From Proteobacteria bacterium ST_bin12 (GTDB lineage: Bacteria > Pseudomonadota > Gammaproteobacteria > Burkholderiales > Methylophilaceae), in contig MSXP01000005.1 in NCBI GenBank assembly GCA_002083635.1, positions 266,016 to 330,015 of the forward strand: a DNA stretch of 64,000 bases, written 5' to 3'. The translations under genes and the position numbers were made by a program. The notes beneath the pieces were generated by a model, which saw only the letters and a program-made list of their open reading frames with translations, made no database searches and was not told the DNA's origin. Below are positions 49,481-57,318 of the stretch, in pieces (the stretch's first letter is position 1; each line of letters opens with the position of its first letter).

Positions 49481-51238
49481 ATTATAAAAAACCCTATCAT
49501 TCAAAATATTCACTTTGAAAATCCTACGATTTTTAATGATGCGCTATATAAAGATAAAATTAGGGCTGAGATTGCACTTAATTCGATTAGTGATGCCGTT
49601 ATTTGCACGGATATCTATGGCAATATCGATTACTTAAATATTGCCGCAGAAAAAATGACAGGCTGGTCGCGCGAAGAAGCAGCTGGTCATCCATTTAGCC
49701 ATGTGTTTCAGATTATTGATGGCACAAGCCACCAGCCGATTCCAAGTCCTGTGGATTTAGTCTTGCAGTCAAGCCAGGCCATGGGTTTAGCTGCAGATAC
49801 AGTATTAATGAGACGCGATGGTAGCGAAATTGAAATTGCAGATTCCGCCTCGCCTATTCTTGATTGGGATGGCAAGCTAACTGGTGTCGTGGTGGTTTTT
49901 CACGATGTCAGCGTAGCAAAAGCCATGAGCCTGAAAATGTCGCATTTAGCGCAACACGATTTTTTAACTAATTTGCCCAATCGCGTACTGTTAAATGATC
50001 GCATTGCACAGGCAATTGCCTCGGCTAATCGTTACGGTACTAAGGTGGCTTTACTCTTTTTAGATTTAGATAATTTTAAGCATATTAACGATTCGCTAGG
50101 CCACGCAACCGGCGACAAACTGCTGCAATCGGTGACTAAACGCTTAAGTGCCAGCGTGCGCAATACTGATACAGTTAGCCGGCAAGGCGGTGATGAATTT
50201 ATTATCTTGTTAGAAGACAGTAAAACAGGTAAAAACGCCGCCCTAACTGCCGAAAAAATTTTAGAAGAGCTGACCTTGCCGCATGAGATTGGCAAATGTC
50301 AGCTATACATTACCACCAGCATTGGTATTAGCGTTTATCCGCAAGATGGTTTAGATGGCGAAACACTGCTAAAAAGTGCCGATACCGCCATGTATTACGC
50401 CAAAGAGAAAGGCCGTAACAATTATCAGTTTTTTAAAAACGAGATGAATACCCATGCTGTACAGCGGCTAAAAATTGAAGCGGATTTAAGGGTTGCGCTA
50501 GAAAAACATCAATTTGAACTGCTGTATCAGCCTAAGATTAATTTAAATAACAATCAAATGACAGGCGTGGAATGTTTGCTACGCTGGCAGCATGATGAAT
50601 GGGGTCAGATGATGCCCGAATCATTTATTGGTATCGCAGAAGAATCTGGCTTGATTGTGCCAATTGGCCGCTGGGTATTGCGCGAAGCCTGCAAACAAGC
50701 CAAAGAATGGCTAGATAATAGCTTGCCTGCAATCACAATCGCCGTGAATATTTCGGCAAAAGAGTTTTTGCAAAAAGATTTTGTAGAAAGCGTGCGCGCT
50801 GTTTTAGTTGAAACGCAATTGCCTACTCATCTTTTAGAATTAGAAATAACCGAGAGCGTATTGATGCGCGATGCGCAGTCTAGCACTGCAATCTTGCATC
50901 AACTCAAGCAAATGGGCATCCAGTTGGCTGTGGATGATTTTGGTACTGGCTATTCCAGCTTAAGCTACTTACAGCAATTTCCGATTGATGTGCTTAAAAT
51001 CGACCAGTCATTTGTACATCACATTGCATCAGCCACTGATGAAGGTATTATTGTAAGCGCCATTATTAGCATGGGTAACAGCCTTAAATTGCGGGTAATT
51101 GCAGAAGGTATTGAGAATAAAGTACAGCTCGATTTCTTAAAAAGTCGCCACTGCGAAGAGGGTCAAGGTTATTTTTTCAGCAAAGCATTAACGGCTAAAG
51201 CGTTTGCAGAGAAATTTTTAACAAGCAATATTAACTAA
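49481..51238 (+). CDS. PAS-GGDEF-EAL protein lacking a normal start codon
   Basis: The first in-frame ATG is at 49655 (MTGWSREEAA), but that lies inside a canonical PAS domain whose beginning (ALNSISDAVICTDIYGN) is encoded upstream. The frame is open from a TGA at 49460 and contains no ATG, GTG or TTG before 49655. AGGA at about 49474-49477 precedes ATT (49481) and ATA (49484), so a rare ATT start or a lost ATG is likely. With the ATT the protein is 585 residues: PAS about 35-150, GGDEF with RNTD inhibitory site, then EAL (ECLLR, DDFGTGYSSL, EGIE). ECL for EAL is a mild change; the other catalytic residues are kept. Confidence 0.85.
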   Translation: MIKNPIIQNIHFENPTIFNDALYKDKIRAEIALNSISDAVICTDIYGNIDYLNIAAEKMTGWSREEAAGHPFSHVFQIIDGTSHQPIPSPVDLVLQSSQAMGLAADTVLMRRDGSEIEIADSASPILDWDGKLTGVVVVFHDVSVAKAMSLKMSHLAQHDFLTNLPNRVLLNDRIAQAIASANRYGTKVALLFLDLDNFKHINDSLGHATGDKLLQSVTKRLSASVRNTDTVSRQGGDEFIILLEDSKTGKNAALTAEKILEELTLPHEIGKCQLYITTSIGISVYPQDGLDGETLLKSADTAMYYAKEKGRNNYQFFKNEMNTHAVQRLKIEADLRVALEKHQFELLYQPKINLNNNQMTGVECLLRWQHDEWGQMMPESFIGIAEESGLIVPIGRWVLREACKQAKEWLDNSLPAITIAVNISAKEFLQKDFVESVRAVLVETQLPTHLLELEITESVLMRDAQSSTAILHQLKQMGIQLAVDDFGTGYSSLSYLQQFPIDVLKIDQSFVHHIASATDEGIIVSAIISMGNSLKLRVIAEGIENKVQLDFLKSRHCEEGQGYFFSKALTAKAFAEKFLTSNIN

Positions 51239-51273
51239 GTTTACCGTTAACTTAATCATTAAACTTGAGGTAA

Positions 51274-51771
51274 TTAAAACTTTAAGTGTAACTTACTGAC
51301 TATTTTACGTATTTCGTTTGCACGTCTATAGGGTACTGAAACAATCATTAATACAGCACCATCATTAATTCTTGTTTCATATTTAGTTAAATCTGTATTT
51401 AAAATATTAACGCCCAGTAAAGCTGCACCAATTGCCGCTGCAACTGCGCCAATGAAAGTAGTCACCGTTAAGATGGCAAAGTCACTTGCATTGGTAAACC
51501 ATAAAGGTGAATCAGTAAACCAAGCAGGAAAATACAGCACATACAGTCCACCAAGCAAACCCAAACCTGCACCCATTAAAATACCTTTTAAACCCTCATT
51601 AAAAGTATTGGTCGCTTCTAAAGCAGTGGCAGACTGTAGCAAACCTAGATTGGTGCCTGGCCTTGCTAAAAAACATACGTTTTTATCTTCAACGCGGGCT
51701 AACAACATCGCTTGGCTGGCTTGATTTGCGACTTTCATATCAGGTAACAAAAAGTTTAGTTTCAAATTCAT
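51274..51771 (-). CDS. Membrane protein with glycine-rich spans, unknown function
   Basis: A 165-residue protein with a soluble N-terminal region (about 1-60), two glycine-rich hydrophobic hairpins (GILMGAGLGLLGGLYVLYFP and FIGAVAAAIGAALLGVNIL), and a C-terminal ferredoxin-like tail (GAVLMIVSVPYRRANEIRKI). This resembles proteins annotated as DUF1269-like or low-affinity membrane stress proteins, but the family is not certain. It is the first-described member of a - strand series with small genes at 51797 and 52009, probably an operon with csbD. Confidence 0.65.
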   Translation of the reverse strand: MNLKLNFLLPDMKVANQASQAMLLARVEDKNVCFLARPGTNLGLLQSATALEATNTFNEGLKGILMGAGLGLLGGLYVLYFPAWFTDSPLWFTNASDFAILTVTTFIGAVAAAIGAALLGVNILNTDLTKYETRINDGAVLMIVSVPYRRANEIRKIVSKLHLKF

Positions 51772-51796
51772 AGCGCACTTTCATTTTCATATTGTT

Positions 51797-51988
51797 TTAG
51801 TTGTTGGATTTCTCAGATTTGTCAGTATCAACCAAAATTAGGATTTGGCTGGGATTTTTCTCTTTTTCTCCATCTAAAATATTGTCAATTAAGGCGCTTA
51901 CTTCACTCATTGAGCCAAATTTAACATTACCCGTGCCTGATACATTTTTTTGCATAAAATGTGTTTTTTCACGGTTAAGAATTTTCAT
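51797..51988 (-). CDS. Hypothetical small protein between csbD and the membrane protein (63 aa)
   Basis: A 63-residue soluble protein; MKILNREKTHFMQKNVSGTG at the start and a Lys/Glu-rich C-terminus. It could start 11 codons later at MQKNVSG. No family is recognised. It is 20 bp downstream of the csbD gene on the same strand and 25 bp before the membrane-protein gene, so it is likely part of a stress operon. Confidence 0.55.
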   Translation of the reverse strand: MKILNREKTHFMQKNVSGTGNVKFGSMSEVSALIDNILDGEKEKNPSQILILVDTDKSEKSNN

Positions 51989-52008
51989 CCTGTTCTCACA
52001 AATAATAT

Positions 52009-52266
52009 TTACCGAATATATGCATTTAGCAAAAACGGTTTAGATTGGTAAAAGTGACCATCAATATTAATTTGGTTTTCTTGCCATTCAGTCAATTGTG
52101 TATCCACCTCAGCCTGACTTAACCCATATATCGATTGAATTTTGCGCACTAAATAATTGCGCCTACCTGCAATTTCATCCAAGTGAGTGTCGGTTAGCTT
52201 ATCCCAGTCATGCTTGATAATACTTTTAAATTGCGCCCAGTTACTTTCAATTTGTTGCCAATCCAT
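52009..52266 (-). CDS. CsbD-family stress protein
   Basis: An 85-residue small hydrophilic protein that starts MDWQQIESNWAQFKSIIKHDWDKLTD, the typical CsbD beginning (general stress protein family, function unknown), then DEIAGRRNYLVRKIQSIYGLS. AAAGGAAA lies before the ATG. A perfect GTTCGATAGCGAAC palindrome lies 106 bp upstream and may control it. Confidence 0.88.
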   Translation of the reverse strand: MDWQQIESNWAQFKSIIKHDWDKLTDTHLDEIAGRRNYLVRKIQSIYGLSQAEVDTQLTEWQENQINIDGHFYQSKPFLLNAYIR

Positions 52267-52371
52267 TGCGTTTCCTTTTCAATTTTGTCGAAAATGTTAT
52301 TGCCATACCATTTATGTTGTGTCGAATTGGTTAGTTTGGATTAATACTAAAACTGGTAAAAAATTTAGTCT

Positions 52372-52385
52372 GTTCGATAGCGAAC
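52372..52385. promoter_or_regulatory. GTNCG-N4-CGNAC palindrome 4
   Basis: GTTCGATAGCGAAC has perfect 5-base arms. It lies upstream of csbD and its downstream genes and matches the pattern found at 44739, 49155, 49196 and 52963. Confidence 0.6.
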
Positions 52386-52524
52386 AAATAACTCTGTTAT
52401 AGAGTTCAAGTATGTCCTAATGATGACAAACGCTCATTTGTGCAAATAAAATTTATTTGCAACAGCCACTTTAAAACGCATGTGATTTAAAGTGGCTGAC
52501 GGCAAATTTACACTCTTTGCCGTA

Positions 52525-52842
52525 TTATTTGGCTTTTAAACGCATATCGTTTTTAACAGAACTCACGCCTTTAACTTCACGTGTCACTTGTGCTGCTTTA
52601 GCAATGTCCGCTTCAGAATTGACAAAACCGCTTAGCTGCACAACGCCTTTAAATGTTTCAACATTAATTTCAGCAGATTTTAATGTTTCTTCATTTAAGA
52701 TTGCTGCTTTTACTTTTGTGGTAATCACGGTGTCATCAATGTATTCACCAGTGCCTGATTTTGTGGCTGTTGATGCGCAACCTAACATGGTTGTAAATGC
52801 TAGTGCCAACACTAAGGCTGATAAGATTTTGAATTGTTTCAT
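52525..52842 (-). CDS. BON-domain lipoprotein (OsmY-like)
   Basis: A 105-residue protein: lipoprotein signal with lipobox TTMLGC (Cys about 22), then one BON domain (DDTVITTKVKAAILNEETLKSAEINVETFKGVVQLSGFV...). BON domains bind phospholipid or periplasmic partners and many are osmotically induced. GGAGAG lies before the ATG. The GTACGCTGGCGTAC palindrome lies 121 bp upstream, between this gene and the PLD gene. Confidence 0.9.
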   Translation of the reverse strand: MKQFKILSALVLALAFTTMLGCASTATKSGTGEYIDDTVITTKVKAAILNEETLKSAEINVETFKGVVQLSGFVNSEADIAKAAQVTREVKGVSSVKNDMRLKAK

Positions 52843-52962
52843 TTGGTACTCTCCATAAATTTAAACAGATTGCAGGTTGTCATTTATGGGTGATAAATGC
52901 TTTCCCCGAAACGATTGGTAACCGTAACTAAATCATCATGCGCTTGTCTTTAAAATAGCTCT

Positions 52963-52976
52963 GTACGCTGGCGTAC
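52963..52976. promoter_or_regulatory. GTNCG-N4-CGNAC palindrome 5
   Basis: GTACGCTGGCGTAC has perfect 6-base arms around TG. It lies between the divergent BON gene and the lipoprotein-PLD gene and can serve both. Confidence 0.6.
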
Positions 52977-53086
52977 TTAATTTTTATTTTTTTAAAGGTA
53001 GTATTTTTGAATTACTATCACTTACTTATCGTTTTAATTTTTAGGTTTGTATGCAAGTTAGTCGAACAACACCAATCACATATTTG

Positions 53087-53152
53087 ATGAATACCGTAAA
53101 TTTGAATAAATTTTTTATTGGGTTTAGTTTGATGGCCTTATCGGCCTGCTAA
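53087..53152 (+). other. Lipoprotein signal peptide cut off from the PLD gene by a stop codon
   Basis: ATG 53087 starts MNTVNLNKFFIGFSLMALSAC, a textbook lipoprotein signal with lipobox LSAC. TAA follows at 53150-53152, and the same frame then continues without a further stop into the PLD protein (ATG 53165 is in that frame). The signal is thus in frame with, but separated by one nonsense codon from, its natural cargo. Confidence 0.8.
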
Positions 53153-53164
53153 TCCATCCCAATC

Positions 53165-54508
53165 ATGGTGCCAGATATGGCCATGCAATCAGCCAAGCCG
53201 CCAACACTTGAAAGCGCACGCGGCCCACTTAGCGCACAGCAAAGTAAGAAAATCTTAGCCAAGATTAAAAAAGACGGCGTAGAAACCAGTATTTTTGATA
53301 AGCATTTAGCCTTAATTGGCGAGGTGGTTGGTAGCCCGCTCATTGTTGGCAATAAAGTGGATTTATTGATTGATGGACCTAGCACTTACGCCGCCATGTT
53401 AAGCGCCATAGACAATGCAAAAGACCATATCAACATGGAAACTTTTATTTTTGAAGATGATGAAATCTGGCATGAATTTGCCATGCGATTGATGGCAAAA
53501 CAACGCGGCGGCGTGCAAGTCAATCTGATTTATGACAGTGTGGGCTCAATTTCCACTCCAAAAGAATTTTTTGCTAGCTTAAAAGAAAGCGGTATTAATG
53601 TGCTGGAATTTAATCCGATTAACCCTGCAAAGGCACGCAAAGAGTGGAGCCCGAATGAGCGAGATCACCGTAAGCTGCTGATTGTTGACGGAAAAACTGC
53701 ATTTGTTGGCGGCATTAATATTAGTAGCGTGTACTCAAAAGGCTCATTTAGTGGCTCAAATAGTAAGTCGCAAAAAAAACCTGCCAAAACCGATGCCAAT
53801 CAATCTGAGCTTGCTGGTATTCCTTGGCGCGATACGCATTTAAAACTGGCAGGGCCAGTGGTTGCTGAGTTTCAAAAATTATTTATTGAAACTTGGCAAC
53901 AGCAAAAAGGTGACGCTTTAGCCGCAAAAGATTATCTGCCAGCGTTGACCAATCAAGGCAATGAAGTAGTACGCGCGATTGGCAGCACGCCCGATGAGCC
54001 TTACAGCCAGATTTATGCAACCCTGATATCGGCAATTAATAGTGCAGAAACGCAAGTGTATTTAACCAATGCTTATTTTGTGCCAGATCCGCAATTGCTG
54101 GCTACGTTAAAAGATGCGGTAAGCCGTGGCGTATCGGTTAAATTGCTGCTGCCCGAAAAAACAGATTCTGATTTAGTGTTTTATGCATCGCGCTCTTATT
54201 ACAACGAGCTGTTAGAAGCGGGTGTCGAAATCTATGAACATGAGGTGGCGATTTTGCACGCTAAAACGGCATTAATTGACGGCGTTTGGTCAACTATTGG
54301 ATCGACCAATTTAGATTGGCGCAGCTTTGTGAATAACCAAGAAATTAACGCAGTGATGCTTGGCCAAGATTTTGGTGATCAAATGCAAAATATGTTTTAT
54401 CAAGATTTAACCGTTTCTCAGCAAATCACCTTAGAAGATTGGCGCAATCGCCCAGTTTCATCGCGCATTAAAGAACGCGCCGCGCGCCTGTGGGCACGGT
54501 TTTTATAA
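53165..54508 (+). CDS. Phospholipase-D-family cardiolipin synthase-like protein
   Basis: The 447-residue protein has two HKD motifs: DHRKLLIVDGKTAFVGGIN and HAKTALIDGVWSTIGSTNLD, both complete, plus the MVPD-starting N-terminus and a KHLALIGEVVGSPLIVGNKV segment typical of periplasmic PLD/ClsC-type proteins. The frame continues upstream into a lipoprotein signal peptide but is broken by TAA at 53150. Without the signal it would stay in the cytoplasm. The start at 53165 has no good ribosome-binding site, so expression may depend on re-initiation or readthrough. It pairs with the exported protein gene 34 bp downstream. Confidence 0.85.
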   Translation: MVPDMAMQSAKPPTLESARGPLSAQQSKKILAKIKKDGVETSIFDKHLALIGEVVGSPLIVGNKVDLLIDGPSTYAAMLSAIDNAKDHINMETFIFEDDEIWHEFAMRLMAKQRGGVQVNLIYDSVGSISTPKEFFASLKESGINVLEFNPINPAKARKEWSPNERDHRKLLIVDGKTAFVGGINISSVYSKGSFSGSNSKSQKKPAKTDANQSELAGIPWRDTHLKLAGPVVAEFQKLFIETWQQQKGDALAAKDYLPALTNQGNEVVRAIGSTPDEPYSQIYATLISAINSAETQVYLTNAYFVPDPQLLATLKDAVSRGVSVKLLLPEKTDSDLVFYASRSYYNELLEAGVEIYEHEVAILHAKTALIDGVWSTIGSTNLDWRSFVNNQEINAVMLGQDFGDQMQNMFYQDLTVSQQITLEDWRNRPVSSRIKERAARLWARFL

Positions 54509-54542
54509 ATGTTGACTTAACCAGTTTTTCAAGAGGAATTTA

Positions 54543-55472
54543 ATGCATCTTTTTAAGCAGTCAAAAGTGAATGCCAATTTGGTATTCACTATCAGTATTT
54601 TATTTATATTATTTACCGCCAATTTTAATGCTTGGGCGGTTAATGTTGAAAAGCCCAACGCAGACAACTATGCCGCTGCCTTGCTTAGCCAGCATAAAAT
54701 ATTAAGCAAACGATTAGCAAATAATCAATTTAATCGCCCAATCACGCTTAACTCTAGCGAAACGCCAGAACAGTTAAAAGGGGAAATTTACGCGGTGCTA
54801 GATTATCCTTTTGCTACCGTTAATAACGCACTCAATCAGCCTGCACATTGGTGCGATGCGCTTATTTTGCATATCAACATCAAATATTGCCGCGCAGAAA
54901 CGAACAAGACAGGTACTGTGATGCATTTGAATTTAGGCAAGAAACATGATCAAACTTTAGCAGAAACCTACAAAGCTGCATTTAACTATCAAGAAATCAG
55001 CAAAGCGGACAATTACTTTTCTACAGAGCTCAATGCAGCCGAAGGCCCTTTAGGCACAAGTGATTACCGTATTTGGGTTGAAGCGACACCGCTGAATAAC
55101 AATCAAACCTTTTTGCACTTTACTTACGCCTATTCATTTGGCTTAACTGGCCGAATTGCTATGAAAGGCTACTTGGCGACCATCGGTAAAGATAAAGTTG
55201 GTTTCACCGTTAACGACACGCCAAGCAATGGCCAGCCCGATTATATTCAAGGCGTGCGCGGCGTGGTAGAACGCAACACCATGCGCTATTACCTAACCAT
55301 AGACGCCTACCTTGCCAACTTAAACCAACCCGCAAATAAGCAGCTGGATAAACGATTAGAAAAATGGTTTAACAGCACCGAAGAGTACGCTAAACAGCTA
55401 CATGAAGTCGAACGCAACGATTACGTTGAAATGAAAAGAAAAGAATATCAACGACAAAATACTGTTAACTAA
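54543..55472 (+). CDS. Exported protein of unknown function
   Basis: A 309-residue protein with an N-terminal signal (VFTISILFILFTANFNAWA, cleavage about residue 32). The mature part has several beta segments (YRIWVEATPLNNNQTFLHFTY, FGLTGRIAMKGYLATIGKDK) and a C-terminal Lys/Glu-rich helix. One cysteine pair (WCDAL, KYCRA) might form a disulfide. It resembles START-like lipid-binding folds only loosely, and I do not recognise the family. It follows the PLD gene by 34 bp with GAGGAA before the ATG, so they are probably one operon acting on envelope lipids. Confidence 0.65.
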   Translation: MHLFKQSKVNANLVFTISILFILFTANFNAWAVNVEKPNADNYAAALLSQHKILSKRLANNQFNRPITLNSSETPEQLKGEIYAVLDYPFATVNNALNQPAHWCDALILHINIKYCRAETNKTGTVMHLNLGKKHDQTLAETYKAAFNYQEISKADNYFSTELNAAEGPLGTSDYRIWVEATPLNNNQTFLHFTYAYSFGLTGRIAMKGYLATIGKDKVGFTVNDTPSNGQPDYIQGVRGVVERNTMRYYLTIDAYLANLNQPANKQLDKRLEKWFNSTEEYAKQLHEVERNDYVEMKRKEYQRQNTVN

Positions 55473-55493
55473 TCAGCAATGAGTAAATTAAAA

Positions 55494-56870
55494 TTATTCA
55501 AAAATAGTAAAAGTGTTTCTGCCCTTCGCTTTGGATTGATACAAAGCAATATCAGCCTCTTTTGCAATCTGCTTTAAAGTAGCCGCTTTATCGGGCGTGT
55601 AAATAGAAATACCCATACTCAGGTGAACAGTGATTTCTTTTTCTAATATCGCAATCGGCTCTGCGAATTCTGATTTAAGTTTGGTAGCGATTGCGGTAAT
55701 GTTTTGAAGAGAACTCACCTCAGTTAAAACCACAATAAATTCATCTCCACCCACACGGCTGACGGTGTCTGTATCTCTTAAGGCAGATTTAATGGATAAA
55801 GCCACCGCCTTCAGCACCTCATCACCAAAATCGTGTCCGTAACTATCATTGATATGTTTAAAGTAATCGATATCAATTGCCATGATCGCCATCATTTTTT
55901 GAAAGCGTTTGGCCGTATTAAATGCTATTTCCATGCGATCTTTTAACAGCCTTCTATTGGGCAGATTCGTCAAACTATCTAGCATGGCATCTTCTGAAAG
56001 TCGGTAACGGTCTTTGTATAAGTAATAGGCTAAAAATCCAGAGATCAAACTAACAATAATGCTTATTATTTGATAAGTAACAATTTGATTTGTAAAAGAA
56101 GGGGTATGGTTTTTAATCGCCCACTCCCACTTGCCATTTGGCACCATGCTAGCTTGTTTATAAGTACTATCATCTGCAAAAAGCTTGGCATCCCCAAAAA
56201 ATACTTTTCCAGTGTCCGCAGTCCTAATAGCAAACTCATGCTTATTAGGCGTATTTTTAAAGGCCGCTTTTAAGAACCTATCGGTGTCAATTACAGTAGA
56301 TACGATTCCCCAGTATTCGCCATCAATAAAGATGGGGTACCGATAAATAATACCTTGCCCACCCTGAATTAAGTCTACAGGGCCATCCAGTACCCCCTGC
56401 CTGGTATCAATGGCTTGCTTCACTTTTGGCCATTGGTCTGGAATATTGCGAAAATCTTTACCAATAACTGCTCTATTATTGGTTTCAGGGTAAACGTAAG
56501 TTAACTCATATCCAACGGCAATACCTAAATTGCGAACGTTCATCGAGTGTTGCCACAAATCTTTAAGAATGAGTTTAAGCTTGTCTGGATCCAACTCAGA
56601 TTGATAAACAGTGATATAACTGGTTAAGCCGTTCGAAATAAATAACAACGAATTTAATTCGCGGTCAACTTTGGTCCACAAAAGATTAGCGTATATAGAT
56701 GTTTTTAACGCTTCTTCTGCTTTATATTTTTGATGTTGTGATTCAATTAAAAAACTCAATAAAATAAAAACCAAAACAGCTGTTATGAAAGCTGCGCCAT
56801 GCCATTTAAAGTTTAATTTTATGCGATTACTGATTGTTATCATGCTGAATGGTACTCTCAAATTAAGCAC
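55494..56870 (-). CDS. CHASE-GGDEF diguanylate cyclase
   Basis: A 458-residue membrane enzyme that makes c-di-GMP. Transmembrane segments at about 25-45 and 266-286 enclose a periplasmic CHASE sensor domain (IAVGYELTYVYPETNNRA, then GPVDLIQGGQGIIYRYPIFI). The GGDEF domain has intact GGDEF at 374-378 and an RDTD inhibitory site five residues before it. There is no EAL domain. It may start at Met10 instead of Met1. It is transcribed alone toward the PLD operon and ends 21 bp from the exported-protein gene. Confidence 0.93.
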   Translation of the reverse strand: MLNLRVPFSMITISNRIKLNFKWHGAAFITAVLVFILLSFLIESQHQKYKAEEALKTSIYANLLWTKVDRELNSLLFISNGLTSYITVYQSELDPDKLKLILKDLWQHSMNVRNLGIAVGYELTYVYPETNNRAVIGKDFRNIPDQWPKVKQAIDTRQGVLDGPVDLIQGGQGIIYRYPIFIDGEYWGIVSTVIDTDRFLKAAFKNTPNKHEFAIRTADTGKVFFGDAKLFADDSTYKQASMVPNGKWEWAIKNHTPSFTNQIVTYQIISIIVSLISGFLAYYLYKDRYRLSEDAMLDSLTNLPNRRLLKDRMEIAFNTAKRFQKMMAIMAIDIDYFKHINDSYGHDFGDEVLKAVALSIKSALRDTDTVSRVGGDEFIVVLTEVSSLQNITAIATKLKSEFAEPIAILEKEITVHLSMGISIYTPDKAATLKQIAKEADIALYQSKAKGRNTFTIFE

Positions 56871-56931
56871 TCAGATTCAATCTAAATAGCTTTAATCATG
56901 GGTTAATTAAGTGAGAAAACTTACCGCAATA

Positions 56932-56957
56932 AAAAACCCGCACTTAGGCGGGTTTTT
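56932..56957. terminator. Intrinsic terminator after tRNA-Lys
   Basis: AAAAACCCGC (56932-56941) and GCGGGTTTTT (56948-56957) form a 10-bp stem with A and T runs on both sides. It stops - strand transcripts from tRNA-Lys. Confidence 0.9.
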
Positions 56958-56989
56958 GATGTGTTCTGATGTTTCGCAAAACACTAAAT

Positions 56990-57065
56990 TGGTAGGGCGT
57001 GCGGGGATCGAACCCACGACAAACGGATTAAAAGTCCGCTGCTCTACCAGCTGAGCTAACGCCCC
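56990..57065 (-). tRNA. tRNA-Lys(TTT)
   Basis: On the - strand GGGGCGT (57065-57059) opens the acceptor and pairs with ACGCCCT near 57000-56994, with one G-U pair at the end. The anticodon stem flanks CTTTTAA, giving anticodon TTT for AAA/AAG. The D-arm TAGCTCAGCTGGTAGAGC and T-arm TTCGATC are canonical, and CCA is encoded (56992-56990). It is followed by a strong terminator. Confidence 0.96.
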
Positions 57066-57318
57066 ATTTTTTATTACTGCTACTTAATGGGTAAATAAAA
57101 TTACTGGTAAGTATTTTTGTGCTTGATTTACATCACTCACGAAAGGGCGCAATTATGCAAGAAACTACGTGATAGGTCAATGACAACCTGCTAAATAAAT
57201 TAACTTTTTATATTATTTATTTTTATGCTGAACTTGAACTTTTTTCATCGATACTGCTTGAGGTATTGAATCATTGACTTAACACGAATCTGAGCGTTGA
57301 TTTTTACTCGGCACTTTA
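57066..57318. other. Intergenic region between tRNA-Lys and ffh
   Basis: No gene is visible. The 250 bp are AT-rich. Both flanking genes read on the - strand, so this holds the tRNA promoter and the ffh mRNA 3' end. No clear terminator was seen for ffh. Confidence 0.4.
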
